A DNA stretch of 64,000 nt from Bolinopsis microptera (Eukaryota; Ctenophora; Tentaculata; Lobata; Bolinopsidae): NCBI RefSeq assembly GCF_026151205.1, contig NC_087077.1, forward strand, positions 2,790,001 through 2,854,000, written 5' to 3'. Shown here piece after piece: positions 10,261 to 20,912 of this stretch; the first letter of the stretch is position 1; each line of letters begins with the position of its first letter. The translations under genes and the position numbers were made by a program. The notes beneath the pieces were generated by a model, which saw only the letters and a program-made list of their open reading frames with translations, searched no databases and was not told the origin of the DNA.

Positions 10261-11256
10261 GATACTGTTGTCCAGAAGCTTAAGTAAGTATTCCAGCAGT
10301 GAACATGCACCACTGATACCCCATCTGATATTTATAATAAAATACTTTGATACGTTTGCCTAAAATGTATCATCTCAACATACAAAGTAATTCTACAGGA
10401 GTAATCAAAGTGGCAAAGTTTAAAGATGTGATTTCATTATTGATATCGTGCTGTATCACTTAGAATTTCTTTATAGATCAATCAATCCTGAATCTGATAT
10501 CGTTCATGTGGACGATACCAAAATATCGTTCTTGTTATTCCATCAGTTTCAGTTTCGATTGATTTTCTTGGGATAAATTCTTTAATTTTTACAAGTTACA
10601 ATGAACTTAATCTGAATAGTCCTCAAATTATACTAACGGTCTATAATTGGAATGTTACATTTTAATCTTCAAGCTCAATAATATTTATTGCAAAATATCA
10701 TATTCGTAGTTTCAGCTAGTTCTTTGTCTTTGTATTAAATTGTACTGATAACCAGGTTCGATATTGTAAAGGCTGAATCGGTGAGAGAAGTGGGCTAACA
10801 TTAAAACTGTTAATAATTTTAGGAACGAAACCTCTTCGAAAGCTCTTCGATCATTCACTTTCTGAATCTCAAAATGGGGAAATTGTAGCGAATGTGAAAT
10901 GATGAAAAGTATGGTCCGATAAAATTATTGATTTAAATAATTCAAGTGGAACTTAAGATACTGATAGGTATTATGAAATGAGCTATAAATATAATTGGCC
11001 TCGTTAAATCACATATTAAGCAGCTGCTGAATAACCCTGGGATGTACAGTATTAGTATTACTATTTAAAATGATTCCGTTTGGTAATTTCAGTATTTTCC
11101 ATCATTAAGTCATGAAATCATCACTTTACCATCACTATACCAAAGTACTGTAAAGTACTGTAAAGTGGATTATCTCTGTATTTACAAGCTGCTTAACTGC
11201 TGTAAAGTCTGTGAGGTACATAATATTAGCATAACCTCGTAGACTTTTAGAACTTG

Positions 11257-11412
11257 GAGATTGTTCACATTTTAGACCCCATCCTCCTCCGCACAGTAGT
11301 AAACCACTTTACACTTAGTTATTGTGTACGTTGAATTACTCGCCCTGCGCTATATTATAATATGTGTATATATAATATGCTACGCTATACATGTAAATAT
11401 GTGAACCATCCC
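11257..11412. mobile_element. Possible small MITE with GGTTCACAT ends
   Basis: The left end GAGATTGTTCACATTTT and the inverse of the right end (GGGATGGTTCACATATTT) form imperfect TIRs. The stretch AGTAAACCACTTTACAC recurs, inverted, around 33110-33165 next to another TTCACATATTA, so this is a repeat family. No clear target duplication. Confidence 0.4.
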
Positions 11413-12593
11413 TTGTTTTAGTAAACAAATATAACAGGGCTATGAGCGCCTGAGAGCTGCCTAATCGCAGACACTCAGCTCTGTAGGCTACAAATTACAA
11501 TTATCCTTGTTATGGTAATATTATTCACTGAATAATTTTCAGCTCAAACATGTGTAATCGTTCTCTTACGTCCCATATAACGAAGGCTTGTGCAATGTGC
11601 AATGTTCCCCTACTTTAGGCTCTGCCTCCTTTAGTTTAATGCTCTATACACTCCGCCTATAGGATTCGGAAACATGGAAGCTCCTTAACTTAAAAACTTA
11701 AAAGCCAAGGATAGCCTCTATTTTCATCTAGCAGCGATAAGTATTAATCTGTAATCAACACAGCCACACTTGCACTTTTTACATGTAAACCGTCACATGA
11801 TATATTGTTATTATAATAAAGGATTCACACTGGACATTTGTCCGTTATTTCATGATGTTATGTCATGGTGCACAATTAACAATATCAGATTCAAGTACTC
11901 ATCACTGGAATTGGTGGAATTCGAGATATTTCAAAAGAATTCTTTGAGCGAAAATTGGATTCCAGAGAAGCAAGAGTTTTTGTCGCTTCCTTTTATCTAC
12001 TTTGTGATGGTATTTCGTGTCCTTCCGATACTTCGTAGAAACGATTCATATAATACAGTAGTTTTATGAACATTTAATGACCGATCTTATATATTATTAA
12101 GGTTTAAAACAATTCAACTGGTCAATTTTTGAACAGTTCGCTATTGTGATGTTGTTGTTCAAATTGCAATTGCTTTGGCTCCTGGACAAATATTGTTTAA
12201 CAAATGACTGGTTCATTTAAAATATCCAAGTGTTTGATTCGGATTATCTGACGATTAAAACATTTTCCGCTTACCTCAACAGGATAAAAGCTTCGTGATG
12301 TACTCGACTTACTCGACTGATATGGTTGAATAGTTCAGTCTTCTAAAGATATTTTCTAGTACTCTAGTACTAGTTTGTAGGGTATGTAGTACTAGGTAAT
12401 TCAAGTTAAATTGCAGTAGCTCATTCCTCAACCTACAAGTTGGTCGTTTGTTCAAATGTTTGAATGGTTATCACTTCGCTCCACAGTCCACAAAATAGTC
12501 TTATAGGTATGAGTAGATAGACGTAGTCTTGACTCTTGATTATCCAACTTCAATGATACAGACAATTGTGCAGACTCCAGTATAGAAAGTTAA
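11413..12593. other. Intergenic, no feature seen
   Basis: AT-rich sequence. A 99-codon frame near 11770 lacks an ATG start and splice signals, and its composition is unremarkable. I see no supported gene. Confidence 0.5.
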
Positions 12594-12793
12594 AACTCCG
12601 CACTAGCTAAACTAACAAATCGATCTTTACCGGCAATAAAGTGGTCCAAAATTAGATGTTCAACAGATGAGTACAGCAATTTCTGTTACCAGAGACGAAT
12701 GTATCGCAAAGATGAAATTGTGCAGTCTTGCTCTATTTCTCTAGATCATAAGTCGAAGATGGAAAATGACATAGAACATATTGTTAAGATTGA
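12594..12793 (+). CDS. Possible orphan exon of a Cys-containing protein
   Basis: After a stop at 12591-12593 the frame stays open to a strong donor GA|GTAAGT at 12794. The encoded text is not low-complexity and includes RCSTDEYSNFCYQRRMYRK and then SCSISLDHKSKMEND. The cysteine spacing is faintly like a Ly6/three-finger ectodomain. The 5' boundary is unclear: candidate acceptor AGs lie near 12590-12606. I found no partner exon on either side, so this may be a real exon of a gene I cannot assemble or a chance frame. Confidence 0.3.
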
Positions 12794-13435
12794 GTAAGTA
12801 ATTTAACAGTAAGTAGGGCATTGTTAGAGACGAGAGATGTGGAATGTGGATAATAAACTGTTTGGTTAATTGGTTAGATAACATTAAATAGCTATTTTAT
12901 TTCGACCAAAGACTCAAGAGTTGACATCACAATATGCATACATCAAGTGGATGATAGATAATGCTCAGTTGCATTTAAATAATAATTCGTGCTAATACTC
13001 CTAGTTTCCTTATTTGTTAGTTTGTTTGTTTTAACGTTCAGTTTGTCACATATTAAATACATAGTTATGATTAATGATAATCGTGATATTCATAATCAAT
13101 AATCATAGCGTTAGTTAGTTTAATAGTGGTTACGATTTACTTAATTAAAGTAATCACAAAAGACAATATCTATAATATCCTGTTTCCCACAAAGGTCCTC
13201 TAGCCCTATATACCATGAAGTGTAGTAGGTACCCGCCCTATGAGACACACAATGGGTTTCATCAACTTATCATATCTATAGTATGTTGTAACTAATTAAG
13301 TAATTAGTGGTAACCAATTATATCATCAGTTGCGTTGGTATTCATAATATGCCAGCATCACTGCATCAGCGTCATCAATTCATCGCGACAATTAGTATCA
13401 TTACAATTCATGTGGTACTGCCTTACTATAGCTAT

Positions 13436-13547
13436 CGTCAGAACTTAGGTTAGTGTCGTCAGAACTTAGGTTAGTGTCGTCAGAACTTAGGTTAGTGTCG
13501 TCAGAACTTAGGTTAGTGTCGTCAGAACTTAGGTTAGTGTCGTCAGA
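13436..13547. repeat. 21-bp minisatellite, about five units
   Basis: Perfect tandem copies of GTCAGAACTTAGGTTAGTGTC. The units show almost no divergence. From here to 15176 I see no gene, repeat or regulatory element. Confidence 0.9.
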
Positions 13548-15176
13548 ATGTGTTGTGTAATCACTTATGGTTCAGTTTCTAATGCTTTATTGCTTTTTTT
13601 TCATGGCCTATTATATATATAGGGTATGATTTAACAGCTTGATAGTTGATAAATTGGTTTATTGGTGATGGTATTGTTTTTAGAGTTTACTTATAAGTTT
13701 TCAACTTCGATATTATGAGTATATTGTTTGCTCTTAATAAAAAGTCTAGTCAGTCACCAATATTCTTACGAAATACGTGACACGAATCAAATTGACATTT
13801 GACCATGCATTTGATAAGTCCTGCTAACTACTTCTGATCAGATTTCTTTTAGATTTCAATAAATCGCTACATAATCTGAAAAATTCATTAGCAAATAGCA
13901 GATTAGCTTGGCTCTTAAGTTTAATAGAAAGGCATTCAGTACTTTTTAGAGTATGGCGTATGCACCTATTCACCTTCACACCCATGTATGATGTAAGTAC
14001 CTATCTATCTACCATGCACTTCCTTATGTTGCACAGCTGGTCAAAGGTCGAGTCCGCCATATTGCAAGTTAACTCACGTTACGATTACTTACCTTTAAAA
14101 AGTGGTACGATAGCGTACCAGTGGTGCACGCGGCGGCGTGCATTACTGTAGAGTGTAGCGTACCGGGAAATGATTTTGACTTAGCGGGAAATTTACCGAG
14201 AAATCGAATTTTTTCCGGGAAAAATGTTTTTAAGAAAAAAAGTTATTGAGAAAATGTCGATCATTGGTAGAAGATGGGAAGAGAGGAAGGTTCCCGGTGA
14301 GATGGGAAGCTTATTGGTGGGAAGATAAAGCTTCCAACTATTTGGTGGCAGGAGTCTAATTTTCACTAGATTACTAACTGTACAACGAAACTTGAATATA
14401 TTTATCATCTCTCATTGTAAGATTTCAATCCTAAAAGCAAATTTATCAAAATTTTTGGGAAATCTACATCCCCTTTTACGAACCAAACTAGTCTTACAAT
14501 TGTTGGCAGGCCTAATATAATATGGACTACAAATTCATTATTTGAATCGTTATAGAAACTGTGTTTGAATATAATCCCTATTGCCAAATTGCTTCCAGGC
14601 CTTCAGCGTTAGCAAGATCGTCAATACTTTTGAGGTTATGAAGGTAATAACAAGGATACAGTAAAAACTTGCAGCTTTCATTTTTTTCAGTGTTATTTCA
14701 GTGGATCACAATAATTATACGTCATACTACAGGCTACAATATAAAATATGCTTACAACTTTTTTGTGACGAAACTGCAGAAGTTTCACATTCAGATATAA
14801 GCTAATACACCTCCAATACCAAAATCGTTATATTCAAATTGTTTATGTATTATATCATCGGACGACGTATGTCTTTTGATAAGTACGGAAATGATTATCT
14901 ACGGACATTCATCTACATCATTAATTATTGTATGAAGTACACTGTAGACTGGTATGGCAGACAGAAATAACTACATATCCTAGTTTTAGTAGTAACATTT
15001 TCAGATCGCGCCTAATTGCCCGCAAATCAGCTCATAATGATAAATTGTTCTTATTATCTAGCGGAGGCCAATTGCCAGTGGGTATTTTCTTATCCTTCGT
15101 AATGCTATAGTTCGATTGTACACATTCAAGACTATTTGTTGAAGTGATTATTAATCTCAATCTTAAGCAACAGGAG

Positions 15177-16589
15177 ATGTCAGCTGACTACTGCGAAGGG
15201 GTCCTCAACACCCAGTACCCCTACCTACCCAACTCTTCCTCCATCTCTCAACAACTAAACTGTAGCTCTTACATCTACGAACAGGGAATCAGGATACCAT
15301 GGGAACGGGGTATCAGTATCACCATCCTTCTCATTGGCATCCTGATCGGCCTGATCGGTAACACCATGGTGATAATGTCTTCGTTAAAATACGGCACCTT
15401 TAAACTAGACCGGGTGACGATAGTGTTGGTGAGGAACCTGGCAATAGCGGACCTGATGTTGGTGTTTATGTACGATATGCCGCTGTTGGTAACCCATCTG
15501 GCTAGGAAGTGGGTGCTGGGGGAGCACATGTGCTATGTGGTGGGCTTTGGGTTTGTGGTTCCGGGTTGTGCTAACATGGCTTTTGTCATGCTCGTCTCTT
15601 CGCACAGGTTTGGAGTTTATGTTTTTAGAGTGGTATAATTATCAAAATGATAATACAATCTTTCCTAAATATGTGTCTGCAAGTTGCCCTGTGATACATT
15701 ACGTACACAATTACAATTTACACGAGCTCACTCGGTGTTTCCTAGGTACATACGGTGCAAATGGCCGCTGAAAGCAGGTCTGATAAACCCGAACCACACC
15801 CGGATAATGGTGTTTACCCAGTGGGCTATCTGTCTTCTCCTTTGGGTTGGTTACGCAGCTGCTGCCAGGGTCAAACTGGAGTTCAACAGAAACATCATGA
15901 TTTGCGTGTACACGTTTGCAGATGCTGAGCGAATCCCACATTTTCTCTTCATGAGTAGCACGTTAGTAGCGTGTGTTGTCACTTTGTTCACTAATGTGTC
16001 AATGTGGAACATTGTGAGGAAGTGTGGTGAGAAGAAGGTGGTTCCCACTGCATCTCTTAAACGGAAATCAGACTTGCAAACCAAACAATCATCAGTCCTA
16101 CTGAAAGAAGAACCATCAGGTAGCTTACTCAAACAAGAGGAATCGTCATCAGGTAGATTACTAAAGAAGGAAGGATCACCAGAGAGCATGGTGAAGAAAA
16201 AAGAATCTTCAGTTAGCATCCTGAAGAAATGCGAATCATCGATCAGCATCCTAAAGAAATGCGAATCATCAATCAGCATTCTGAAGAAAGGACCAGAAAG
16301 ACAACAGAGCAGCTCTAGTATTCAGACCAAGGCTCTAATAACGACGAGTGTGGTGACGTCACTATTCCTCATTTCCTGGTCACCAACCCTAGTTAGGTAC
16401 TTCCTGGCATCATGGCCCTCTCATCTCATTATTCCACCACCAGGGCTGGACAAGGCCATGGCCGTTACTTTTAGTTTGGGATGCTGGTTAAATCCGATTA
16501 TCTATACTATTATCAATCAAGGGTTTAGGAATTTTGTTAGGGGGAAGATAAGAGGAATTATTAATACTCATAGCCTCTCAGCGAATTAA
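15177..16589 (+). CDS. Rhodopsin-class GPCR, two exons, orphan
   Basis: Exons 15177-15607 and 15746-16589 join in phase across a 138-bp GT-AG intron to give 424 aa. The start is the ATG at 15177; the frame runs upstream without another ATG. The N-terminus has N-glycosylation sites (NSS, NCS). TM1 holds GLIGNTMVIM, TM2 LAIADLMLVF, and the first loop WVLGEHMC with the disulfide Cys. The DRY position reads HRY, and the intron falls inside its Arg codon. The second extracellular loop has Cys (MICVYTF), TM6 reads ISWSPTLVRYF and TM7 NPIIY. The third intracellular loop is long and made of seven imperfect repeats of about 10 residues (SSISILKKCE type), dense in Ser, Lys and Glu. Amine/peptide-type class A is likely; the ligand is unknown. 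Confidence 0.88.
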
Positions 16590-17362
16590 AGAGTTAATTG
16601 TATCATGACACTTTGCACCTTTACGCAGATTATTTGTAATTTATAATATGTATTAGCTGAAACATAATAAGCTGTAATAAGGAGTATCATATTTTGATCA
16701 GTAGTCGAATGAGCTTACACATTTATCAGTAAATCCTATGATATTAGTTGTAATACCAATTACCAAGTACAATACAAAAAGTGACATCATCTTATTATAA
16801 AATATTGGTTTCGAAAATTAATTATTTAGCCTCTTTAACTAATGTGATTGCTGTATTAATTTTGTAATTTTTATGACGATTCTTATTTTTGAATTCAGAC
16901 TCTTGCTTTAGAAACAGGTGCTTTTAAATTTAATTCTTAAATGAGTATCAAGTAGGAAACTATCTATAGTTAGTGTAGTCATTAGTAATGACTCATCCTT
17001 AAATAAGAAAATCTAGGTGTAACATGAGAATTCACAAAAATTGTGCTTAAAGGGAAAACAATCCATGATCAAAACTTTATGGCTCTTACAATTTCGAACT
17101 CAGTCTTCAAGAGAATAAGTTAAACAGTACTAATATACGAGTTCCCATTTATTGAAACGCTTAATTCATAATTTAAGATCTCTACAAACGACTTCCTTTA
17201 TGAAGAATTCCTCCAACCCTGAAAGAAAATATAACCGTTAAATCATAATATATCATCATTATGTTTATTACATTACGATTTTCTCATTATATCCAAAAAA
17301 TTATATAGTATGAAAATTTGAATGTTAGAACCCACGGTATTATAGAAAAGAATCAACAATCT
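16590..17362. other. Convergent intergenic region, no feature seen
   Basis: AT-rich 3' flanks of the GPCR (plus) and of the following minus-strand gene. No repeat or exon recognised. Confidence 0.6.
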
Positions 17363-19117
17363 TTAATTTGAAAAGTTAAGACTAACATGATCGGGCAGGT
17401 TTCCCTCGGCATGATCCTTTTGACACTGTTTAAAGACTCTATACATGTCAGATACTTTCTGGAATATCGGCACGTCTTGGTAGGTTGTGTAACCACTATC
17501 ATCCGTGTGGGGACCCTTCAGAGATGATTATTCAATTGAGAGTTTATTGAGTTATTCTTAAGTATTACCATTAAGTATTCTTATTTTTAGTTATTCTTAA
17601 GTATTACCATTAAGTATTATTATTTTTAGTTATTCTAAAGTATTCTATTTATAAGGTATGGAGCTAGGGTAATTATACATGGATGTCGTAGAGGAAATGT
17701 ATTCTTTATATTTTTACTACCTCTAGCGATTAATAAATTAATGATATAGTGTTAATGTTTATAAAATACCTCAATAACATAAGAACCGTTGACACGCTCC
17801 AAATCAGCAAACCAGAGTCGTCCAACGTTTTTAAACTGATATATCATGTTCTTACGCACCCCCATAAATTCACCATTACAGTGGAGAACTAGTTCCCTTT
17901 TGTGGAATGAAATAGAGAACGTGTAACAACCTGAAATTTATAGTTCACATTTTAGTGAAAGATTCGTACTACATCTTCATTTTTACACGTCTTACTTTAT
18001 TGTTATGATAATATATTAATAATATAATTATCGTTTAATTTAAAAACAGGTCTGGGAGGCAAACAATTCTAAGACAGGTGAATTTCTTTAAAGTTTTAAA
18101 AGTTGAAAAATACAATTACCATTCTCGTCAGGATGAGGTAGCTTGTTACAGATCTCAACAGGGTCCTTACCAACCCAATGTAACCAGACAGCGGGCTCCT
18201 CTCCTCTCATTCTCTCATTCCAGCGTAGCGCACCCAACCAGTATGCCTCTGAGGAAATGATATATTAAAAACTTTATACATTTCTGTAGAAATAAATCTG
18301 TGAATTCTCGAATTTCTTTCTGAGATTCTGAGAGTGTATAGAGTTGTAATTGTAAAACAAAGGAAATAGAAGTAAATCAAGAAATCCTGAGATGAGTAAC
18401 GTACAGAGGCTCGGCTGTTCCTAAATCGCAAAAATCACAAATATTTATGAACAGTGACTGAAACTGAAGCTGTACTTCTTTGAAATATAATTGAGTACGC
18501 ATTACATGTACATGATTGAAATGTATAGTAGTCTTTGCTCTAGTCCTGAATTACCTCATAAAGGAAATTAACAATAAACACCACAAAATATGTCACAAAC
18601 CTCTAGAGTAAAACCCAACGCCACGCCAGTCCGTATCCTCTTCAGTAGCATTAACCCTAACATGAACAGTATCCCTCCCATCATACCAGATCATGCTCCA
18701 GTCCTCCACCTCGCTCCAATTGTCAGGGAGAAGGTCAGGATCAGAACAGGGGTACTCTGGGGAGTTAGCAGCTCCAGGTGAACTGACTGAGCTGAGGTGA
18801 CGGGTACTGTCGTAAACTTGCACACTTGGGACTGTATGGGGGAGAGAGTGTTATTTATAGTACATATTATTGGAAAGGTTGAACTTGCCACTAAATAAAT
18901 TCCACACACAATACTGAACTGAGTTCAGGATTACCTTATGCTAGATTTCATCATGATATTAAACTTAAACTGAATTAGTTAAGGCTGGATAAAAGGCTGA
19001 AATGATCATGCTGCTTTCCTGATGTGTGTTTGTCCACATACCCTTAGCTGATTGGAGAGGGACTGTTGCACATAGCTTGACGAGGCTTCCAACTCGTCTT
19101 GAACACAGACGCAACAT
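17363..19117 (-). CDS. Unrecognised, probably mitochondrial 249-aa protein, five exons
   Basis: Exons on the minus strand: 19117-19042, 18831-18601, 18248-18120, 17930-17770 and 17515-17363. All four introns are GT-AG and the phases match, giving 750 coding bases with one stop (TAA at 17365-17363). The first 24 residues (MLRLCSRRVGSLVKLCATV...) are rich in Arg, Ser and Leu with no acid, like a mitochondrial presequence. The mature part is acidic and tryptophan-rich, with WSMIWYDGRDTVHVRV, AYWLGALRWNERMRG, AVWLHWVGKDP, YTFSISFHKRELVLHCNGEF and GRLWFADLERVNGSYVIE. No membrane segment is visible. The alternating strands with Trp/Tyr suggest a beta-rich fold. I do not recognise the family. It shares a 347-bp divergent promoter region with the next gene. 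The gene model is solid; the location is an inference. Confidence 0.75.
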
Positions 19118-19464
19118 GTTGGCCTAGAATGATAAATCTATGAAACAAGATTTATTTACCAATATAATTTCTTTTTGCCTAGCAGGTTTGCTTGTTTACA
19201 GAGGGTTAAATGATAATTAAATTTCAGTGTGTATAGCACATTAAATTATGTATACACAGGCGTCTACACATGTTGTTAAAAGTTTGAATAATGATGTTTA
19301 TTTCATAGTGTTTGTACTAGAAAAGTCTCCAATTGATGAAAAAACTAAAACAGCATTGTTTTGAAATCTGAAAAAGTAAGCTAACTGTAATATTTTTGTT
19401 TCTAATAAGTTCCTTCTGTGTCATTTTTTATCAACTTTTGTTTTATTAAAAAACAGGGAGCAGA
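19118..19464. promoter_or_regulatory. Divergent intergenic region
   Basis: The only DNA between two genes that point away from each other, so it should hold both promoters. Just before the plus-strand ATG, pyrimidine-rich DNA ends in AAAAAACAG|GGAGCAGA. That resembles a 3' splice site and suggests an intron in the 5' UTR or a trans-splice acceptor. Confidence 0.45.
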
Positions 19465-20847
19465 ATGAACAACACAACATTTTGTACACAGATAGGACAC
19501 ATTAACCCAGAGTACTGTGGAATAACCCAACAGTGGGTCCCAAGACTCACTAAAAAGGCTACCCTAGCTTGTGTGGTATTTCCTTGTTTTTTCTCAGTGA
19601 TGTGCACTGTGATAGGACTTCCAATTATATGGCGAAACTTTGAAAAGTTGGGCTTACTTCAAAAGGAAAAGAACAATGATGCTGCTACCAATAAAAGAAG
19701 TTGGATTCCAGAAATATGGTACAAGTACAAATTCCATGTCACAGTGTACATCACACCAGTGATTCCACTTGTGTGGGACTCAATAGATGTTGTCTTAGAT
19801 GGCATTTATTTCTACAATCTAGAACAGGGTGGATTGATAAGTAGCAACATATCAAGAAATGTGTATGTGAATAACTCAATAATGGCTTATGCTGCGGTTG
19901 GATCACTGAAAACACCTCTGTTGATACTAATCATAGGCCGATTTTGGGAAGTTCTGTTCACGCCAAAAGAATCAGAGTTCACTTTTAAACTAGTGGCATT
20001 GTCACCTCGTGCCATAGGTAATCTTTATGTCTCCATAGTTATTTACATAACAGAAGATTGTGCAGAATCTTTCCTTGAATACTTTTGGATAGAGAAGTAT
20101 ATATCGAGTCATCCAAGCTCAGGTGTCGTTCTTAGAAATGTTTTTAAGGCAGTTGTTTCTTTTGTTCCCCTTGTATCACAGTTGTTACATTTGAAAGACC
20201 GACTTTTCATTGCAGAACAAATCGATAATGTGAAGCAAAAATGTCACATTACGAGCAAATTTTCAGCAATATCTAAAGAAAATTTGGAAGATGGCCAGCA
20301 GTGCAACTATGAAATCAAAAGTGACGAAGAAAAAAGAAAGCGACAAAAAATATTTATATGCTGGGTAGCTCTGAGTGTCATATCCCTAATGTCAAGTATT
20401 GGTTCATTTCTAAGGGCAATTGGAGCAGTTTATCAGCTCATTCGTCATCAAATTCCAAAGCCCTGTCTCTTTGTCACGAATGAAGGGTTACTTTACCAGA
20501 GTCCATTAAAAGATGGATGTCTGAGATTTATAGACTTTTCGATTATATTCTTCAACTTTCTTCCACTATTGATTTACTCGCTTGCCTTCATCATATACAT
20601 GGTTTGCAACTGTTATTACAAATTGTGCTTGCTAAATTGTCTGCAGCAGCCTGTGCAGGAAAACAGGTGTGCAAAATATCGAGGATTACCGGCACAGCTG
20701 TTAGGACATAAAACAGAAGGGGAATCCAAGGGAAACTACGATATCATCATACAATTACCAGACAATATTGAGCCAGTTATTTGTATCTCAAGAGGAAATA
20801 TTCAAGAAACAAAATCTTTATCAGCAACAGGCACCATCCCTAAATAA
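19465..20847 (+). CDS. Polytopic membrane protein, XK-related-like topology, family unassigned
   Basis: An intronless 460-aa frame. I count roughly seven or eight hydrophobic segments: about 32-56, 90-117, 139-161, 182-200, 221-243, an IFICWVALSVISLMSS helix, and a final pair around FIDFSIIFFNFLPLLIY..FIIYMVCNCYY. Two segments carry acids: WDSIDVVLDGIYFY (104-117) and ITEDCAESFLEYFWIEKY (195-212). Acidic residues inside paired helices recall the XK/XKR scramblase-type proteins, but I see no diagnostic identity, so that is only a suggestion. The loop around 255-300 is basic and charged. The cytosolic tail ends hydrophilic. A presumed splice acceptor lies 8 bases before the start. A 1.64-kb transposon starts 66 bases after the stop. 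Confidence 0.75.
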   Translation: MNNTTFCTQIGHINPEYCGITQQWVPRLTKKATLACVVFPCFFSVMCTVIGLPIIWRNFEKLGLLQKEKNNDAATNKRSWIPEIWYKYKFHVTVYITPVIPLVWDSIDVVLDGIYFYNLEQGGLISSNISRNVYVNNSIMAYAAVGSLKTPLLILIIGRFWEVLFTPKESEFTFKLVALSPRAIGNLYVSIVIYITEDCAESFLEYFWIEKYISSHPSSGVVLRNVFKAVVSFVPLVSQLLHLKDRLFIAEQIDNVKQKCHITSKFSAISKENLEDGQQCNYEIKSDEEKRKRQKIFICWVALSVISLMSSIGSFLRAIGAVYQLIRHQIPKPCLFVTNEGLLYQSPLKDGCLRFIDFSIIFFNFLPLLIYSLAFIIYMVCNCYYKLCLLNCLQQPVQENRCAKYRGLPAQLLGHKTEGESKGNYDIIIQLPDNIEPVICISRGNIQETKSLSATGTIPK

Positions 20848-20912
20848 ACAATTCTTGGACACAATGAAAAGAAAAGTTTTCAATGAAACGAAAAGTTTTA
20901 TTTTACATTCCT

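Noticed and set aside
11770..12069. 99-codon plus-strand frame
   Set aside because: Non-ATG start, no family signal, no splice support.
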